From Allocoprococcus comes (lineage in GTDB: Bacteria > Bacillota > Clostridia > Lachnospirales > Lachnospiraceae): DNA of 64,000 bases. Positions within the stretch are counted from its first letter, which is position 1, and the number at the start of each line of letters is the position of its first letter. The stretch lies in assembly GCF_013300725.1 (NCBI RefSeq), contig NZ_JAAIMM010000008.1, forward strand, positions 62,001 to 126,000, written 5' to 3'. Shown in pieces: positions 17,393 to 26,716 of the stretch. The notes beneath the pieces were generated by a model, which saw nothing but the letters and a program-made list of their open reading frames with translations, searched no databases and was not told the origin of the DNA. A program made the position numbers and the translations under genes.

Positions 17393-17736
17393 TGGACGAG
17401 ATTTTAAAGCAGACATTATTATATGATTTTTATGGTGAGCTTCTGACAAAACATCAGAAAGAGATTTATGAACAGGCAGTACTTGAAGATTATTCGCTCA
17501 GCGAGATCGCAAGAGATGCGGGGATCAGCAGACAGGGTGTTCATGATATGATCCGGCGCTGCAACAAGAGTCTGGAGGATTATGAAGCGAAGCTGCATCT
17601 GGTGGAGAAGTTTATGTCTGTGAAAGAAAAAGTCCATGAGATCGATCTGCTCCTTGAGAATTATGAAGAGCAGGACGAAAAAGAACTGATAAAGAAAGTG
17701 AAAAAGCTTTCGGGAGAGATCATAGAGGAGTTATAA
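17392..17736 (+). CDS. ylxM: YlxM-type helix-turn-helix protein, SRP-associated
   Basis: 114 residues. The N-terminal part reads LLYDFYGELLTKHQKEIYEQAVLED, then a sigma-4-like helix-turn-helix LSEIARDAGISRQGVHDMIRRC, then a coiled-coil tail. This is the YlxM/p13 family, encoded just before ffh in many Firmicutes and known in streptococci to modulate SRP assembly. The ATG overlaps the subtilase stop (TGATG), and ffh starts 2 bp after its stop. Confidence 0.92.
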   Translation: MDEILKQTLLYDFYGELLTKHQKEIYEQAVLEDYSLSEIARDAGISRQGVHDMIRRCNKSLEDYEAKLHLVEKFMSVKEKVHEIDLLLENYEEQDEKELIKKVKKLSGEIIEEL

Positions 17737-17737
17737 C

Positions 17738-19102
17738 ATGGCATTTGACAGTTTGACAGAAAAACTTCAGAACGTATTCAAGAATTTAAGAAGCAAGGGG
17801 CGACTTACAGAAGATGATGTAAAAGCGGCTCTGCGTGAAGTTAAGATGGCTCTTCTGGAGGCAGATGTTAACTTCAAAGTTGTCAAAAATTTTGTAAAAA
17901 GTGTGCAGGAGCGTGCAGTCGGACAGGATGTGATGAGCGGACTGAATCCGGGACAGATGGTGATCAAGATCGTGAATGACGAACTGGTGAATCTGATGGG
18001 CTCTGAGACAACGGAGATTAAATTCCAGCCGGGAAGCCAGAAGACGGTCATTATGATGATGGGTCTTCAGGGAGCAGGTAAGACAACAACCACAGCAAAG
18101 CTTGCAGGAAAGTTCAAACTGAAAGGTAAGAAGCCTCTTCTGGTAGCATGTGATGTCTACAGACCTGCAGCTATTAAACAGTTGCAGATCAACGGAGAGA
18201 AGCAGGGTGTGGAAGTGTTCTCCATGGGAGATAACCAGAAGCCGGCGAATATCGCTAAAGCAGCACTGGAGCATGCTGAAAAGAATGGTAATAACGTGAT
18301 TATTCTGGATACAGCAGGTCGTCTTCATATTGATGAAGAGATGATGGAAGAACTGCAGGAGATCAAGAACACGGTCGAGGTTCATCAGAGTATTCTCGTT
18401 GTCGATGCAATGACCGGTCAGGACGCCGTGAATGTTGCAGAGAACTTTAATGAGAAGATTGGTATAGATGGAGTAATCGTCACAAAGCTTGACGGCGATA
18501 CCAGAGGTGGTGCGGCACTTTCAATCAAGGCAGTCACCGGATGCCCGATCCTTTATGTAGGTATGGGCGAGAAGTTATCAGATCTGGAGCAGTTTTATCC
18601 GGACCGTATGGCTTCCAGAATCCTCGGTATGGGGGATGTACTCAGCCTGATCGAGAAAGCCGGCGAAGAGATCGACGAAGAACAGGCACGTAAGATGACA
18701 GAAAAGCTCAAAAAGTCGCAGTTTGATTTTGAGGACTATCTGGAAAGTATGAAACAGATGCGCAAGATGGGCGGTCTTGGAAGTATTATGAATATGCTCC
18801 CTGGACTTGGCGGTATGGGTGGTCTTGGCAAAGGCAAGATGCCGGATATCGATGCAGATGATGCGGAACAGAAGATGGCAAGAGTCGAAGCAATCATCTA
18901 TTCCATGACGATCAAGGAACGTCAGAATCCGGACATCATCACTCCGCAGAGAAAGCGAAGAATCGCAGCAGGAGCCGGGGTTGACATTTCAGAGGTCAAC
19001 AAGATGATGAAGCAGTTCGAGCAGATGCGCAAGATGATGAAGTCCTTCCCGGGAATGATGGGCGGGAAAGGAAAAAAAGGCAAGTTCAGGATGCCTTTCT
19101 AA
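17738..19102 (+). CDS. ffh: Signal recognition particle protein Ffh
   Basis: A 454-residue SRP54 homologue that binds 4.5S/6S RNA and nascent signal sequences and docks with FtsY. NG domain: G1 GLQGAGKTTT (109-118), DTAGR (191-195) and TKLD (249-252). The Met-rich M domain (about 300-454) carries the GLGGMG loop and RIAAGAGV, the RNA-binding helix. It directly follows ylxM and precedes rpsP, the usual order. Confidence 0.98.
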   Translation: MAFDSLTEKLQNVFKNLRSKGRLTEDDVKAALREVKMALLEADVNFKVVKNFVKSVQERAVGQDVMSGLNPGQMVIKIVNDELVNLMGSETTEIKFQPGSQKTVIMMMGLQGAGKTTTTAKLAGKFKLKGKKPLLVACDVYRPAAIKQLQINGEKQGVEVFSMGDNQKPANIAKAALEHAEKNGNNVIILDTAGRLHIDEEMMEELQEIKNTVEVHQSILVVDAMTGQDAVNVAENFNEKIGIDGVIVTKLDGDTRGGAALSIKAVTGCPILYVGMGEKLSDLEQFYPDRMASRILGMGDVLSLIEKAGEEIDEEQARKMTEKLKKSQFDFEDYLESMKQMRKMGGLGSIMNMLPGLGGMGGLGKGKMPDIDADDAEQKMARVEAIIYSMTIKERQNPDIITPQRKRRIAAGAGVDISEVNKMMKQFEQMRKMMKSFPGMMGGKGKKGKFRMPF

Positions 19103-19181
19103 AGAAGATATATTCCGCAGATCATGCGTGATATATAGATAAACTATTATAAATACAAATTGTTTTATGGAGGAAAGTAAA

Positions 19182-19427
19182 ATGGCAGTAAAAATCAGAT
19201 TAAGAAGAATGGGACAGAAGAAAGCTCCTTTCTATAGAATCGTTGTTTCTGATTCTAGATCACCAAGAGACGGAAAATTCATCGAAGAAATCGGAACATA
19301 CGATCCAACTCAGGATCCTAGCGTATTCAAAGTAGATGAAGAAGCAGCTAAGAAATGGTTAAACAACGGTGCTCAGCCTACAGAAGTAGTTGGAAAAATC
19401 TTTAAGGCAGCAGGTATTGAAAAATAG
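19182..19427 (+). CDS. rpsP: 30S ribosomal protein S16
   Basis: 81 residues. The N-terminus [26 protein letters not shown] and the NGAQPTEVV end are diagnostic for bS16. The ATG at 19182 is 8 bp from GGAGG, so the upstream in-frame ATG at 19167 is not used. It sits in the ffh-rpsP-khpA-rimM-trmD-rplS order. Confidence 0.98.
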   Translation: MAVKIRLRRMGQKKAPFYRIVVSDSRSPRDGKFIEEIGTYDPTQDPSVFKVDEEAAKKWLNNGAQPTEVVGKIFKAAGIEK

Positions 19428-19450
19428 GTTGCTTCGCGGAGGTGCGAGTG

Positions 19451-19681
19451 ATGAAAAATTTAGTAGAAGTAATTACGAAAGCACTTGTGGACAATCCTGA
19501 AGGCGTCGTGGTTACGGAAAAACAGGAAGGCAAGACTACCGTGATCGAAGTACATGTCGCAGATAATGATATGGGAAAGGTGATCGGTAAGCAAGGCCGA
19601 ATTGCGAAAGCAATCCGTTCCGTTGTAAAGGCAGCCGCGGCCAAAGAAGACAAAAAAGTCGTGGTTGAAATTATGCAATAG
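19451..19681 (+). CDS. khpA: KH-domain RNA-binding protein KhpA
   Basis: A 76-residue single KH domain with the binding loop GKVIGKQGRIAKAIRSVVKAAA. KhpA pairs with KhpB/Jag in Gram-positives to bind many RNAs and affect cell size and division. The ATG at 19451 is 8 bp after GGAGG. It is followed by a terminator, so rimM starts a separate or read-through transcript. Confidence 0.92.
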   Translation: MKNLVEVITKALVDNPEGVVVTEKQEGKTTVIEVHVADNDMGKVIGKQGRIAKAIRSVVKAAAAKEDKKVVVEIMQ

Positions 19682-19689
19682 CATAAAAA

Positions 19690-19727
19690 TAAAACGCAGG
19701 TAAATTTATTTTTATCTGCGTTTTTTA
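19690..19727 (+). terminator. Terminator after khpA
   Basis: ACGCAG/CTGCGT stem extended by flanking A-T pairs, ending in TTTTTT (around 19721-19726). It separates khpA from rimM. Confidence 0.8.
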
Positions 19728-19862
19728 TCATGCCTTAGTATGCAAGAGAAGCTGCCAATGACAGATTCACTGTATCTGGGGGATGGAGAAAAAGTCACTT
19801 CAAAAGACTAAAAGCAGACTTTTTCGGTGTAAAGTTTATTTTATGCTAAGAAAGGACAAAGT

Positions 19863-20375
19863 ATGCAACAAAATGATTACCTGCAAGTTGGTGTGATCAC
19901 ATCTACCCACGGAATCAAAGGCGAAGTCAAAGTATTTCCGACAACCGATGATCCAAACCGTTTCCGTGATCTGAAAGATGTGGTTCTTGATACAGGAAAA
20001 GAACAGATTCCCCTTGAAATTGAAGGCGTAAAATTTTTTAAACAGTATGTGATTCTGAAGTTCAAAGGGATCGATAACATAAATGATATTGAAAAATACA
20101 GAAAGCTGCCACTTCTTGTATCTCGTGAGGATGCCGTGGAACTGGAAGAGGATGAGTACTACATGGCAGATATTATCGGTATGGATGTCTATACTGAGGA
20201 CGGTGAAAAATTCGGTGTCCTGGAAGATATTATGGAAACCGGTGCGAATGATGTCTATGTGGTATCGACAGAGGCGCACGGCGAGGTACTTCTTCCGGCA
20301 ATCCATGACTGTATTCTGGATGTAGATACCGAGAATAGGAAAATGACTGTTCATCTGATGGACGGACTGATTTAA
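19863..20375 (+). CDS. rimM: Ribosome maturation factor RimM
   Basis: 170 residues. The N-terminal [23 protein letters not shown] and the C-terminal PRC-barrel part with [16 protein letters not shown] and EVLLPAIHD define RimM, which binds S19 and helps mature the 30S head. AAGGACAAAGT precedes the ATG. trmD follows after 24 bp. Confidence 0.97.
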   Translation: MQQNDYLQVGVITSTHGIKGEVKVFPTTDDPNRFRDLKDVVLDTGKEQIPLEIEGVKFFKQYVILKFKGIDNINDIEKYRKLPLLVSREDAVELEEDEYYMADIIGMDVYTEDGEKFGVLEDIMETGANDVYVVSTEAHGEVLLPAIHDCILDVDTENRKMTVHLMDGLI

Positions 20376-20399
20376 GTGACAGAATAGTAGGAGAACAAT

Positions 20400-21170
20400 A
20401 TGAGATTTGATATCATGACGCTCTTTCCGGAGATGGTGATGAACGGTCTGGAAACCAGTATTATAGGAAGAGCTGTGAAGAATGAAATTCTTGAGATTGA
20501 AGCCTGGAATATCAGGGACTATGCATTTAACAAGCATAGCAGTGTGGATGATTATCCGTATGGCGGTGGCGCAGGAATGTTGATGCAGGCAGAGCCGGTT
20601 TACCAGACTTATCTTGCCATTCGGGAAAAAGCAGCCCTCCCGGAAGGAAAGAGACCGCGTGTGATTTATCTTTCCCCTCAGGGGAAGCCGTTTAACCAGA
20701 AGATGGCAGAAGATTTTGCGAAAGAAGATGAACTGGTGCTTTTGTGCGGACATTACGAAGGAATCGATGAACGTGTGCTGGAGGAGATCGTAACGGATTA
20801 TGTGTCAGCCGGCGATTATGTATTGACAGGCGGTGAACTTCCGGCAATGATGATCGTGGATGCGGTATCCCGCCTGATCCCGGGTGTTCTGCATAATGAT
20901 GTATCTGCTGAATTTGAGAGTTTTCAGGACAATCTCCTGGAATATCCGCAGTATTCCAGACCGGAGATCTGGCACGACAGGCAGGTTCCGCCGATCCTTT
21001 TATCCGGCCATCATGCCAATGTAGAGAAATGGCGCAGAGAGCAGTCAGTGATCCGTACTGCAAAATGGCGTCCGGATCTTCTGGAAGGCGCAGAGCTTAC
21101 CATGAAAGAAAGAGAACTTGCAGAAGAGATTATAGAAAATCGAGAAAAAGACTTGAAAAATGAAGAATAA
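20400..21170 (+). CDS. trmD: tRNA (guanine-N1-)-methyltransferase TrmD
   Basis: A 256-residue SPOUT methyltransferase making m1G37 in tRNA. MRFDIMTLFPEM at the N-terminus, YGGGAGMLMQ, LLCGHYEGIDERV and the knot motif GDYVLTGGELPAM are all intact. The C-terminus is Lys/Glu-rich, as usual. AGGAGAACAAT precedes the ATG. Confidence 0.98.
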   Translation: MRFDIMTLFPEMVMNGLETSIIGRAVKNEILEIEAWNIRDYAFNKHSSVDDYPYGGGAGMLMQAEPVYQTYLAIREKAALPEGKRPRVIYLSPQGKPFNQKMAEDFAKEDELVLLCGHYEGIDERVLEEIVTDYVSAGDYVLTGGELPAMMIVDAVSRLIPGVLHNDVSAEFESFQDNLLEYPQYSRPEIWHDRQVPPILLSGHHANVEKWRREQSVIRTAKWRPDLLEGAELTMKERELAEEIIENREKDLKNEE

Positions 21171-21201
21171 TGTGTTAATATATAGCACGTTGTGATGAAA
21201 A

Positions 21202-21245
21202 CAGAGATGGTCCTCTGATACGATAGAAAAAGCGTATTAAGAACG
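21202..21245 (+). ncRNA. Candidate L19 (rplS) leader element
   Basis: Between trmD and rplS lie two adjacent small hairpins: CAGAG(21202-21206)/CTCTG around the loop ATGGTC, then ATACG (21218-21222)/CGTAT (21233-21237), followed by TAAGAAC. The arrangement resembles, from memory, the Firmicute L19 leader thought to let ribosomal protein L19 control its own synthesis. Not verified by a covariance-model search. Confidence 0.45.
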
Positions 21246-21269
21246 TCAAAATATGAAGGAGGTTCACAC

Positions 21270-21617
21270 ATGAACGAAATTATTAAGAACATTGAAGCAG
21301 CTCAGTTAAAAGAAAATGCTCCGGAATTCCACGTTGGAGATACTGTAAAAGTTTACGGTAAGATCAAAGAAGGAAACCGTGAGAGAATTCAGGTATTTGA
21401 AGGTACTGTATTAAAGAGACAGGGCGGCGGAGCAAGAGAAACATTTACAGTAAGAAAAAGCTCTAACGGAATCGGCGTAGAGAAGACATGGCCGCTTCAC
21501 TCACCAAACGTTGAAAAAGTAGAAGTTGTTCGTAAAGGTAAAGTAAGACGTGCAAAACTTAACTACTTAAGAGATCGTGTAGGTAAGAGAGCAAAAGTTA
21601 AAGAATTAGTAAAATAG
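21270..21617 (+). CDS. rplS: 50S ribosomal protein L19
   Basis: 115 residues. The bL19 motifs [22 protein letters not shown], then [14 protein letters not shown] and [18 protein letters not shown] are present, with the basic tail [19 protein letters not shown] precedes the ATG. A terminator follows, ending the ffh-rplS series. Confidence 0.98.
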   Translation: MNEIIKNIEAAQLKENAPEFHVGDTVKVYGKIKEGNRERIQVFEGTVLKRQGGGARETFTVRKSSNGIGVEKTWPLHSPNVEKVEVVRKGKVRRAKLNYLRDRVGKRAKVKELVK

Positions 21618-21628
21618 TAAATGCTTAA

Positions 21629-21662
21629 AGAGGGACAAATACGACAGGTACTTGTCCCTTTT
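21629..21662 (+). terminator. Terminator after rplS
   Basis: AGGGACAA (21631-21638) pairs with TTGTCCCT (21652-21659), with flanking A-T extension and TTTT after. A partial read-through to lepB is possible because lepB starts only 24 bp later. Confidence 0.75.
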
Positions 21663-21685
21663 GCTAATATAGGATATGATAACAG

Positions 21686-22279
21686 ATGAGACGTAGAAAA
21701 AGAAAAGAACTCAGATTTGACAGAAAGCATAGAAAACATATCAATTTGAAATGGATTCCCGAAGTATTTGGATGGGTATTCCAAATTGTGCTCGTCTGCC
21801 TGTGTGCATTTGTGTTTGTGTGGTATTTCGGGCATCAGATCAGTAATATCGGAGAGTCCATGAACCCGGTGATTCGGAATGGGGATGTGGTTTTAGTAAA
21901 CCGGATCGTATATGATGCCAGTACACCGAAGCGCGGAGATATTATCGTGTTCAAACCAAAAGGGAATGAGAATCTTCATTCCTATATTAAAAGGATTATC
22001 GGACTTCCGGGCGAAAGCGTTGAGATCAGGGATGGAGAGATTTATGTCAACAACAGAAAGCTGGTTGAAAAGTATGAGACTACTGCAATTGCAGATGCAG
22101 GTATTGCCAGTGAGAAGATCGTTCTCGGTGGAGATGAGTATTTTGTCCTTGGTGACAACCGGGAGAGCAGTGAAGACAGCCGGATGGCTGATATTGGAAA
22201 TGTAAAGCGTTCCGAGATTGAAGGGAAAGTATGGTTTATCCTTTCCCCGAAAGACCGTTTCGGACTGCTTGGTAAATAG
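21686..22279 (+). CDS. lepB: Signal peptidase I (first copy)
   Basis: 197 residues. After a basic N-terminus (RRRKRKELRFDRKHRKH), one transmembrane helix (about 30-50) leads to the S26 catalytic Ser58 in GESMNPVI and Lys102 in YIKRIIGLPG, with GDNRESSEDSR near the C-terminus. It cleaves signal peptides of exported proteins on the outer membrane face. It is one of two signal peptidases flanking rbgA. Confidence 0.95.
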   Translation: MRRRKRKELRFDRKHRKHINLKWIPEVFGWVFQIVLVCLCAFVFVWYFGHQISNIGESMNPVIRNGDVVLVNRIVYDASTPKRGDIIVFKPKGNENLHSYIKRIIGLPGESVEIRDGEIYVNNRKLVEKYETTAIADAGIASEKIVLGGDEYFVLGDNRESSEDSRMADIGNVKRSEIEGKVWFILSPKDRFGLLGK

Positions 22280-22293
22280 AAGGAGGAAACTGG

Positions 22294-23151
22294 ATGAATT
22301 TTCAATGGTATCCGGGGCATATGACAAAGGCCAAAAGGATGATGCAGGAGAATATCAAACTGATCGATCTTGTGATCGAACTGGTTGATGCAAGAGTTCC
22401 GATGAGCAGCCGGAATCCGGACATCGATGAACTTGGAAAGAATAAAGCAAGACTGATCCTGCTCAATAAGGCAGATCTTGCAGATGAGAAACAGACAGAA
22501 GAGTGGATCGGCTATTTCCGTGGAAAAGGATATTCGGCAGTTAAGGTTAATTCCCGTAAAGGCGGCGGGATCAAGTCTATTCAGGGAGTGATCCAGGAAG
22601 CGTGTAAAGAAAAGACAGAGCGTGACCGTAAGAGAGGGATTCTGAACCGTCCGGTCCGTGCGATGGTAGTCGGAATCCCGAACGTCGGAAAGTCTACTTT
22701 TATCAATGCACTTGCCGGAAAAGCCTGTGCAAAGACCGGTAACAAACCGGGTGTGACCAAAGGAAAGCAATGGATCCGTCTAAACAAGAACGTAGAGCTT
22801 CTCGATACACCGGGAATTCTCTGGCCGAAGTTTGAGGATCAGCAAGTGGGACTGCGCCTTGCATTTATCGGGTCGATCAAGGATGAGATCATGAATCTGG
22901 AAGAGCTTGCGGCGGAGCTGATCAGCTATATGCAGGATGCTTATCCGGGTGTTCTTGCTGAGAAATATACGATCAACGAAAAGCAGAACAGCTACAGTGT
23001 ATTGGAAGCAATTGCTGAGAGCCGCCATTGTCTGGTACGCGGAAATGAATTAGATACCGCAAAAGCAGCTGGTATGCTGCTGGATGATTTCCGAAATGGA
23101 AGACTCGGAAGGATCACACTTGAATTTGTAAAGGAGTATACAAATGAATAA
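22294..23151 (+). CDS. rbgA: Ribosome biogenesis GTPase RbgA (YlqF)
   Basis: 285 residues. This is a circularly permuted GTPase: G4 (LLNKADLAD) precedes G1 (GIPNVGKSTFINAL) and G3 (DTPG). N-terminal FQWYPGHMTKAKRMM is the RbgA signature. The enzyme acts late in 50S assembly. GGAGG precedes the ATG at 22294, and the 3' end overlaps the second lepB by 8 bp. Confidence 0.97.
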   Translation: MNFQWYPGHMTKAKRMMQENIKLIDLVIELVDARVPMSSRNPDIDELGKNKARLILLNKADLADEKQTEEWIGYFRGKGYSAVKVNSRKGGGIKSIQGVIQEACKEKTERDRKRGILNRPVRAMVVGIPNVGKSTFINALAGKACAKTGNKPGVTKGKQWIRLNKNVELLDTPGILWPKFEDQQVGLRLAFIGSIKDEIMNLEELAAELISYMQDAYPGVLAEKYTINEKQNSYSVLEAIAESRHCLVRGNELDTAKAAGMLLDDFRNGRLGRITLEFVKEYTNE

Positions 23152-23719
23152 GGAAGACAACAAGGAAGAAGCTCCGGAGCAGGAGCAGAGCATATGGAGA
23201 TCACTGGGAGGAACACTTCTGTATCTTCTGGTCATTGTTCTGCTGACATGGGTGATCGTCACCTTTGTCGGACAGCGCACTAAAGTAGACGGTCATTCAA
23301 TGGAACCGACACTTTCAGACGGAGACAACCTGATCGTGGATAAGCTCAGCTACCGTTTCCGCGAGCCGGAAAGATATGATATTATTGTATTCCCTTACCA
23401 GCATGCAGAGAATACCTATTATATCAAACGTATCATCGGACTGCCCGGTGATACTGTGCAGGTGATCGATGGGTATGTGTATATTAATGGCAAAAAGCTG
23501 GATGAACATTATGGTGCAGAGGTGATGGAAGATCCGGGAATTGCAGCAGAGCCGATCAAACTGGGAGATGATGAATATTTTGTCCTGGGAGATAACCGGA
23601 ATCACAGCTCGGACAGCCGTGTGGCAAGTGTGGGTGTACTTACCCGTGATATGCTGATCGGGCGTGCCTGGGTAAGAATTTATCCGTTCAACAAAATCGG
23701 AGTGATAAAGCATGAGTAA
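23144..23719 (+). CDS. lepB: Signal peptidase I (second copy)
   Basis: 191 residues, paralogous to the first copy. A Glu-rich N-terminus precedes one helix (about 24-44), then Ser52 in GHSMEPTL and Lys95 in YIKRIIGLPG, with GDNRNHSSDSR after. It starts inside the last bases of rbgA and overlaps rnhB by 8 bp, so the three genes are co-translated. Multiple type I peptidases are common in Firmicutes; individual substrates are unknown. Confidence 0.95.
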   Translation: MNKEDNKEEAPEQEQSIWRSLGGTLLYLLVIVLLTWVIVTFVGQRTKVDGHSMEPTLSDGDNLIVDKLSYRFREPERYDIIVFPYQHAENTYYIKRIIGLPGDTVQVIDGYVYINGKKLDEHYGAEVMEDPGIAAEPIKLGDDEYFVLGDNRNHSSDSRVASVGVLTRDMLIGRAWVRIYPFNKIGVIKHE

Positions 23720-24473
23720 AGAAAGTATCAAAGAGATCGACAGCCGTTTAAAAGCGGCAGAGGATGCCGAAAGGGAGCAGCTGATGAAGGTCTATGCGCC
23801 GGATGACAGAGCCGGTGTGCAAAAGCTTCTGGAAAAGTACAGAAAGCAGAAGGAAAAGCTGCTTGCCGAAAAAGATCGCCTTGCGAAAATGCGTCAGTAC
23901 GAAGAAAAATATGCTGACCATGCGTTTATCTGTGGAATTGACGAGGTGGGAAGGGGACCACTTGCAGGTCCGGTAGTTGCAGGGGCTGTGATCCTGCCAA
24001 AAGAGTGCGAGATCCTTTATATAAATGATTCCAAGAAGCTTTCCGCAGCAAAAAGAGATGAGCTTTATGATGAGATCATGGACAAAGCAGTTGCAGTAGG
24101 TCTCGGGATGGCTTCCCCTGCAAGGATTGACGAGATCAATATTTTGCAGGCAACCTACGAAGCCATGCGTCAGGCGATTGGCAATTTGAAAGTCTCGCCG
24201 GATCTGCTTTTAAATGATGCAGTTACCATTCCGGAGGTTGTGATTCCACAGGTTCCGATCATCAAGGGAGATGCAAAAAGCGTGTCCATCGCTGCAGCAA
24301 GTATTGTGGCAAAGGTAACAAGAGACCGTCTGATGGAAGAGTATGATAAGCTACTTCCGGGATATGGATTTGCATCTAACAAAGGTTATGGATCAGCAGA
24401 ACATATCAAAGCGCTTCAGACGCTTGGACCGACACCGATCCACAGAAGAAGTTTTATCGGACACTTCGTATAA
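23712..24473 (+). CDS. rnhB: Ribonuclease HII
   Basis: 253 residues. Removes ribonucleotides and RNA from RNA-DNA hybrids. The catalytic domain begins at ICGIDEVGRGPLAGPVVAGAV with Asp77 and Glu78; a second region INDSKKLSAAKR and SVSIAAASIVAKVTRDRLM follow, ending in GPTPIHRRSF. The first 70 residues form a charged helical extension (as in Bacillus RNase HII). A TGAGT overlap with lepB supports the ATG at 23712. Confidence 0.97.
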   Translation: MSKESIKEIDSRLKAAEDAEREQLMKVYAPDDRAGVQKLLEKYRKQKEKLLAEKDRLAKMRQYEEKYADHAFICGIDEVGRGPLAGPVVAGAVILPKECEILYINDSKKLSAAKRDELYDEIMDKAVAVGLGMASPARIDEINILQATYEAMRQAIGNLKVSPDLLLNDAVTIPEVVIPQVPIIKGDAKSVSIAAASIVAKVTRDRLMEEYDKLLPGYGFASNKGYGSAEHIKALQTLGPTPIHRRSFIGHFV

Positions 24474-24514
24474 AAATCCGTCAGAACAGGTAGAAGATCA
24501 GATCCAAAAGGCAA

Positions 24515-24892
24515 TTGGAGAATGAAAAAAACCGGCGAAGGACCGGTACAAAATATGAAAAAATAGCAGGTGAATTTCTGGAAAAGCAAGGATATCAGAT
24601 ACTGGAGTATAATTTCCGCTGCCGTTATGCGGAGATTGACATTGTTGCAAAAGACGGAGAATATCTGGTCTTTTGTGAGGTGAAATTTCGCAAAACAGGA
24701 GGGCTTTCGGCTGCTCTGGAGGCGGTATCTGTGTCCAAACAGATGCGCCTGTCCGGAGCGGCCGTTTATTATCTGATGAAGAACGGCTGCACAGAGATAC
24801 CATGCCGTTTCGATGTAGTAGGAATCGCGGGAAATAAAATTTCTTTGCGGAAAAATGCATTTGAGTACTGCGGAGACTTTGGAATTGTATGA
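24515..24892 (+). CDS. YraN / UPF0102 family endonuclease-fold protein
   Basis: 125 residues from a TTG start; no in-frame ATG precedes the domain. RTGTKYEKIAGEFLEKQGYQIL is the family's N-terminal helix, and the PD-(D/E)XK-like core reads YAEIDIVAKDGEYLVFCEVKFRK, with Asp, Glu-x-Lys in place. UPF0102 members, often near rnhB, are predicted nucleases of unclear role in DNA maintenance. An AAAGG site lies only 4 bp upstream, so the exact start is uncertain. Confidence 0.88.
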   Translation: MENEKNRRRTGTKYEKIAGEFLEKQGYQILEYNFRCRYAEIDIVAKDGEYLVFCEVKFRKTGGLSAALEAVSVSKQMRLSGAAVYYLMKNGCTEIPCRFDVVGIAGNKISLRKNAFEYCGDFGIV

Positions 24893-24955
24893 TTTATTAT
24901 ACCAGGGAAAAAGCCAGATGGCTGTCTGCAGATATCACAATACGGGAGAGTACAG

Positions 24956-25813
24956 ATGAAAATAGGATTAAAATATAAAAATGAGGAGCATATCTTTGAC
25001 GAATGCATAAGTGCCGGCGTACCATTTCTCAAGTATCCGATCCTTGAAAAGGAAGGACTTGTAGAACATGGAATTTCGACCAGGCTTGGAGGAGTGAGTG
25101 AAGGTTTCCTGGGAAGCATGAACCTGAGCTATACCAGAGGGGATGATCCCACGCATGTGGACGAGAACTACAGAAGAATGGCAGCTGCAATCGGCGTGAA
25201 GCCGGAACATATGGTCTGCACGCATCAGACCCATACGACGAACGTACGGATCGTGACAAGAGAAGATGCCGGCAAAGGTGTTACAAGAGAAAAGGATTAC
25301 ACAGATGTAGACGGATTGATCACAAATGTACCGGGGATCTGTCTGGTGACATTTTACGCGGACTGTGTACCGCTTCTGTTTCTGGATCCGGTGAAAAAGG
25401 TGGTAGCATCCAGCCATTCCGGCTGGCGAGGCACCGTGAACCGGATGGGACAGGTGACGGTTGAAAAGATGCAGAAAGAATTCGGCTGTGATCCAAAGAA
25501 TATCATTGCCTGTGTGGGACCGTCCATCTGTCAGGACTGCTATGAAGTCAGTGAAGATGTGATCGACATGTTCCGTGCAAATTTCAGAGAGTCTGAATAT
25601 GACCGTCTGTTCTATGCCAAGGAGAATGGAAAGTTCCAGCTGGATCTCTGGAAGGCAAATGAACTGGTTCTCACAGATGCAGGGATCAGACCGGAACACC
25701 TGGCAGTTACTAATGTGTGTACCTGTTGTAACCCGAAACTTTTATTTTCCCATCGTGCATCCAAAGGAAAGAGGGGAAATCTTGCAGCATTCATTGCACT
25801 GAAGGAGGGATAA
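24956..25813 (+). CDS. pgeF: Peptidoglycan editing factor PgeF (YlmD/laccase-domain family)
   Basis: 285 residues. The zinc-binding motif residues are visible: THQTHT, then FYADCVPLLFLDP and SSHSGWRGT, with CVGPSICQDCYEV and CTCCNPKLLFSHRASKG near the end. Members of this family (DUF152) have been shown to hydrolyse adenosine and related nucleosides and to correct L-Ser incorporation into peptidoglycan precursors; older annotation as polyphenol oxidase is common. An AGAGTACAG site precedes ATG 24956. Confidence 0.92.
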   Translation: MKIGLKYKNEEHIFDECISAGVPFLKYPILEKEGLVEHGISTRLGGVSEGFLGSMNLSYTRGDDPTHVDENYRRMAAAIGVKPEHMVCTHQTHTTNVRIVTREDAGKGVTREKDYTDVDGLITNVPGICLVTFYADCVPLLFLDPVKKVVASSHSGWRGTVNRMGQVTVEKMQKEFGCDPKNIIACVGPSICQDCYEVSEDVIDMFRANFRESEYDRLFYAKENGKFQLDLWKANELVLTDAGIRPEHLAVTNVCTCCNPKLLFSHRASKGKRGNLAAFIALKEG

Positions 25814-25816
25814 AAC

Positions 25817-26716
25817 ATGCTTTTGACACAGAAAGCCGCAGGAAATGAGGTAGAGGCGACCGTACAGGACACGGTGGATACAATCACCGGATTTAATAAA
25901 TTCATTCAGGAAAAAGGTCCTGACCTGATTTCGTTTGGAATCCGGATCCTGATGGCACTGCTCGTATTCATCATCTGCCATAAGATGATCAACTGGATCC
26001 GCAAGATTACGAGGGCATCCATGGAACGCGCCAATTCGGATACCGGTGCGAGACAGTTTGTGGATTCTCTGTTGAAATACGGACTTCATATACTGCTGTT
26101 TCTGGCAATTATCAATTCGCTCGGTGTAGAATCTGCATCGATTGCAGCAGCGGTTGCATCAGCAGGTGTGGCGGTTGGTCTTGCTCTGCAGGGAAGTCTT
26201 TCCAACCTTGCCGGTGGGATGCTGATCTTATTTTTGAAGCCTTTTGTTGTCGGGGATTATATTATAGAAGACAGCCATGGCAATGAAGGAACGGTCAAAG
26301 AGATCCAGATCTTCTACACCAAGCTTGCCACCATTGACAACAAGACGATCGTTGTGCCGAATGGAACACTTGCCAACACAAGCCTTACCAATGTGACGGA
26401 CAAAGATTACCGCCAGCTGGATCTGAAGGTGGATATTGCATATGAAGCGGATCTGCGCCTTGCCAAGAAACTGTTGCAGGAACTTGTAAAAAATGATCCG
26501 TCCGTCATCCAGACTATGGAACATAATGTTTTTGTCCATGAGCTTGGGAGCAGTTCGGTTGTGATAGGTGTCCGTGCCTGGGTAAAAAGTGAAGAGTATT
26601 GGCCGACAAGATGGCGGATGCTGGAAAACATCAAGTTGACACTGGATGAAAATCATATTGATATTCCATATCAGCAGATCACTGTCCATCAGGTACAGAT
26701 GGAGTCGGAAAAGTAG
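25817..26716 (+). CDS. MscS-type mechanosensitive channel
   Basis: 299 residues. Transmembrane helices lie at about 35-57, 88-107 and 112-140, the last being the pore helix with ASAGVAVGLALQGSLSNLAGG, the MscS TM3 pattern. A beta domain follows (FVVGDYI, then PNGTLANTSLTN) and the C-terminal mixed domain. It releases small solutes on hypo-osmotic shock. It lies 3 bp after pgeF and forms a unit with it. Confidence 0.94.
   Translation: MLLTQKAAGNEVEATVQDTVDTITGFNKFIQEKGPDLISFGIRILMALLVFIICHKMINWIRKITRASMERANSDTGARQFVDSLLKYGLHILLFLAIINSLGVESASIAAAVASAGVAVGLALQGSLSNLAGGMLILFLKPFVVGDYIIEDSHGNEGTVKEIQIFYTKLATIDNKTIVVPNGTLANTSLTNVTDKDYRQLDLKVDIAYEADLRLAKKLLQELVKNDPSVIQTMEHNVFVHELGSSSVVIGVRAWVKSEEYWPTRWRMLENIKLTLDENHIDIPYQQITVHQVQMESEK

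Noticed and set aside
24343-24525. Short plus-strand frame bridging rnhB and the YraN gene
   Set aside because: Mostly inside rnhB in another frame; no site, no conservation visible.
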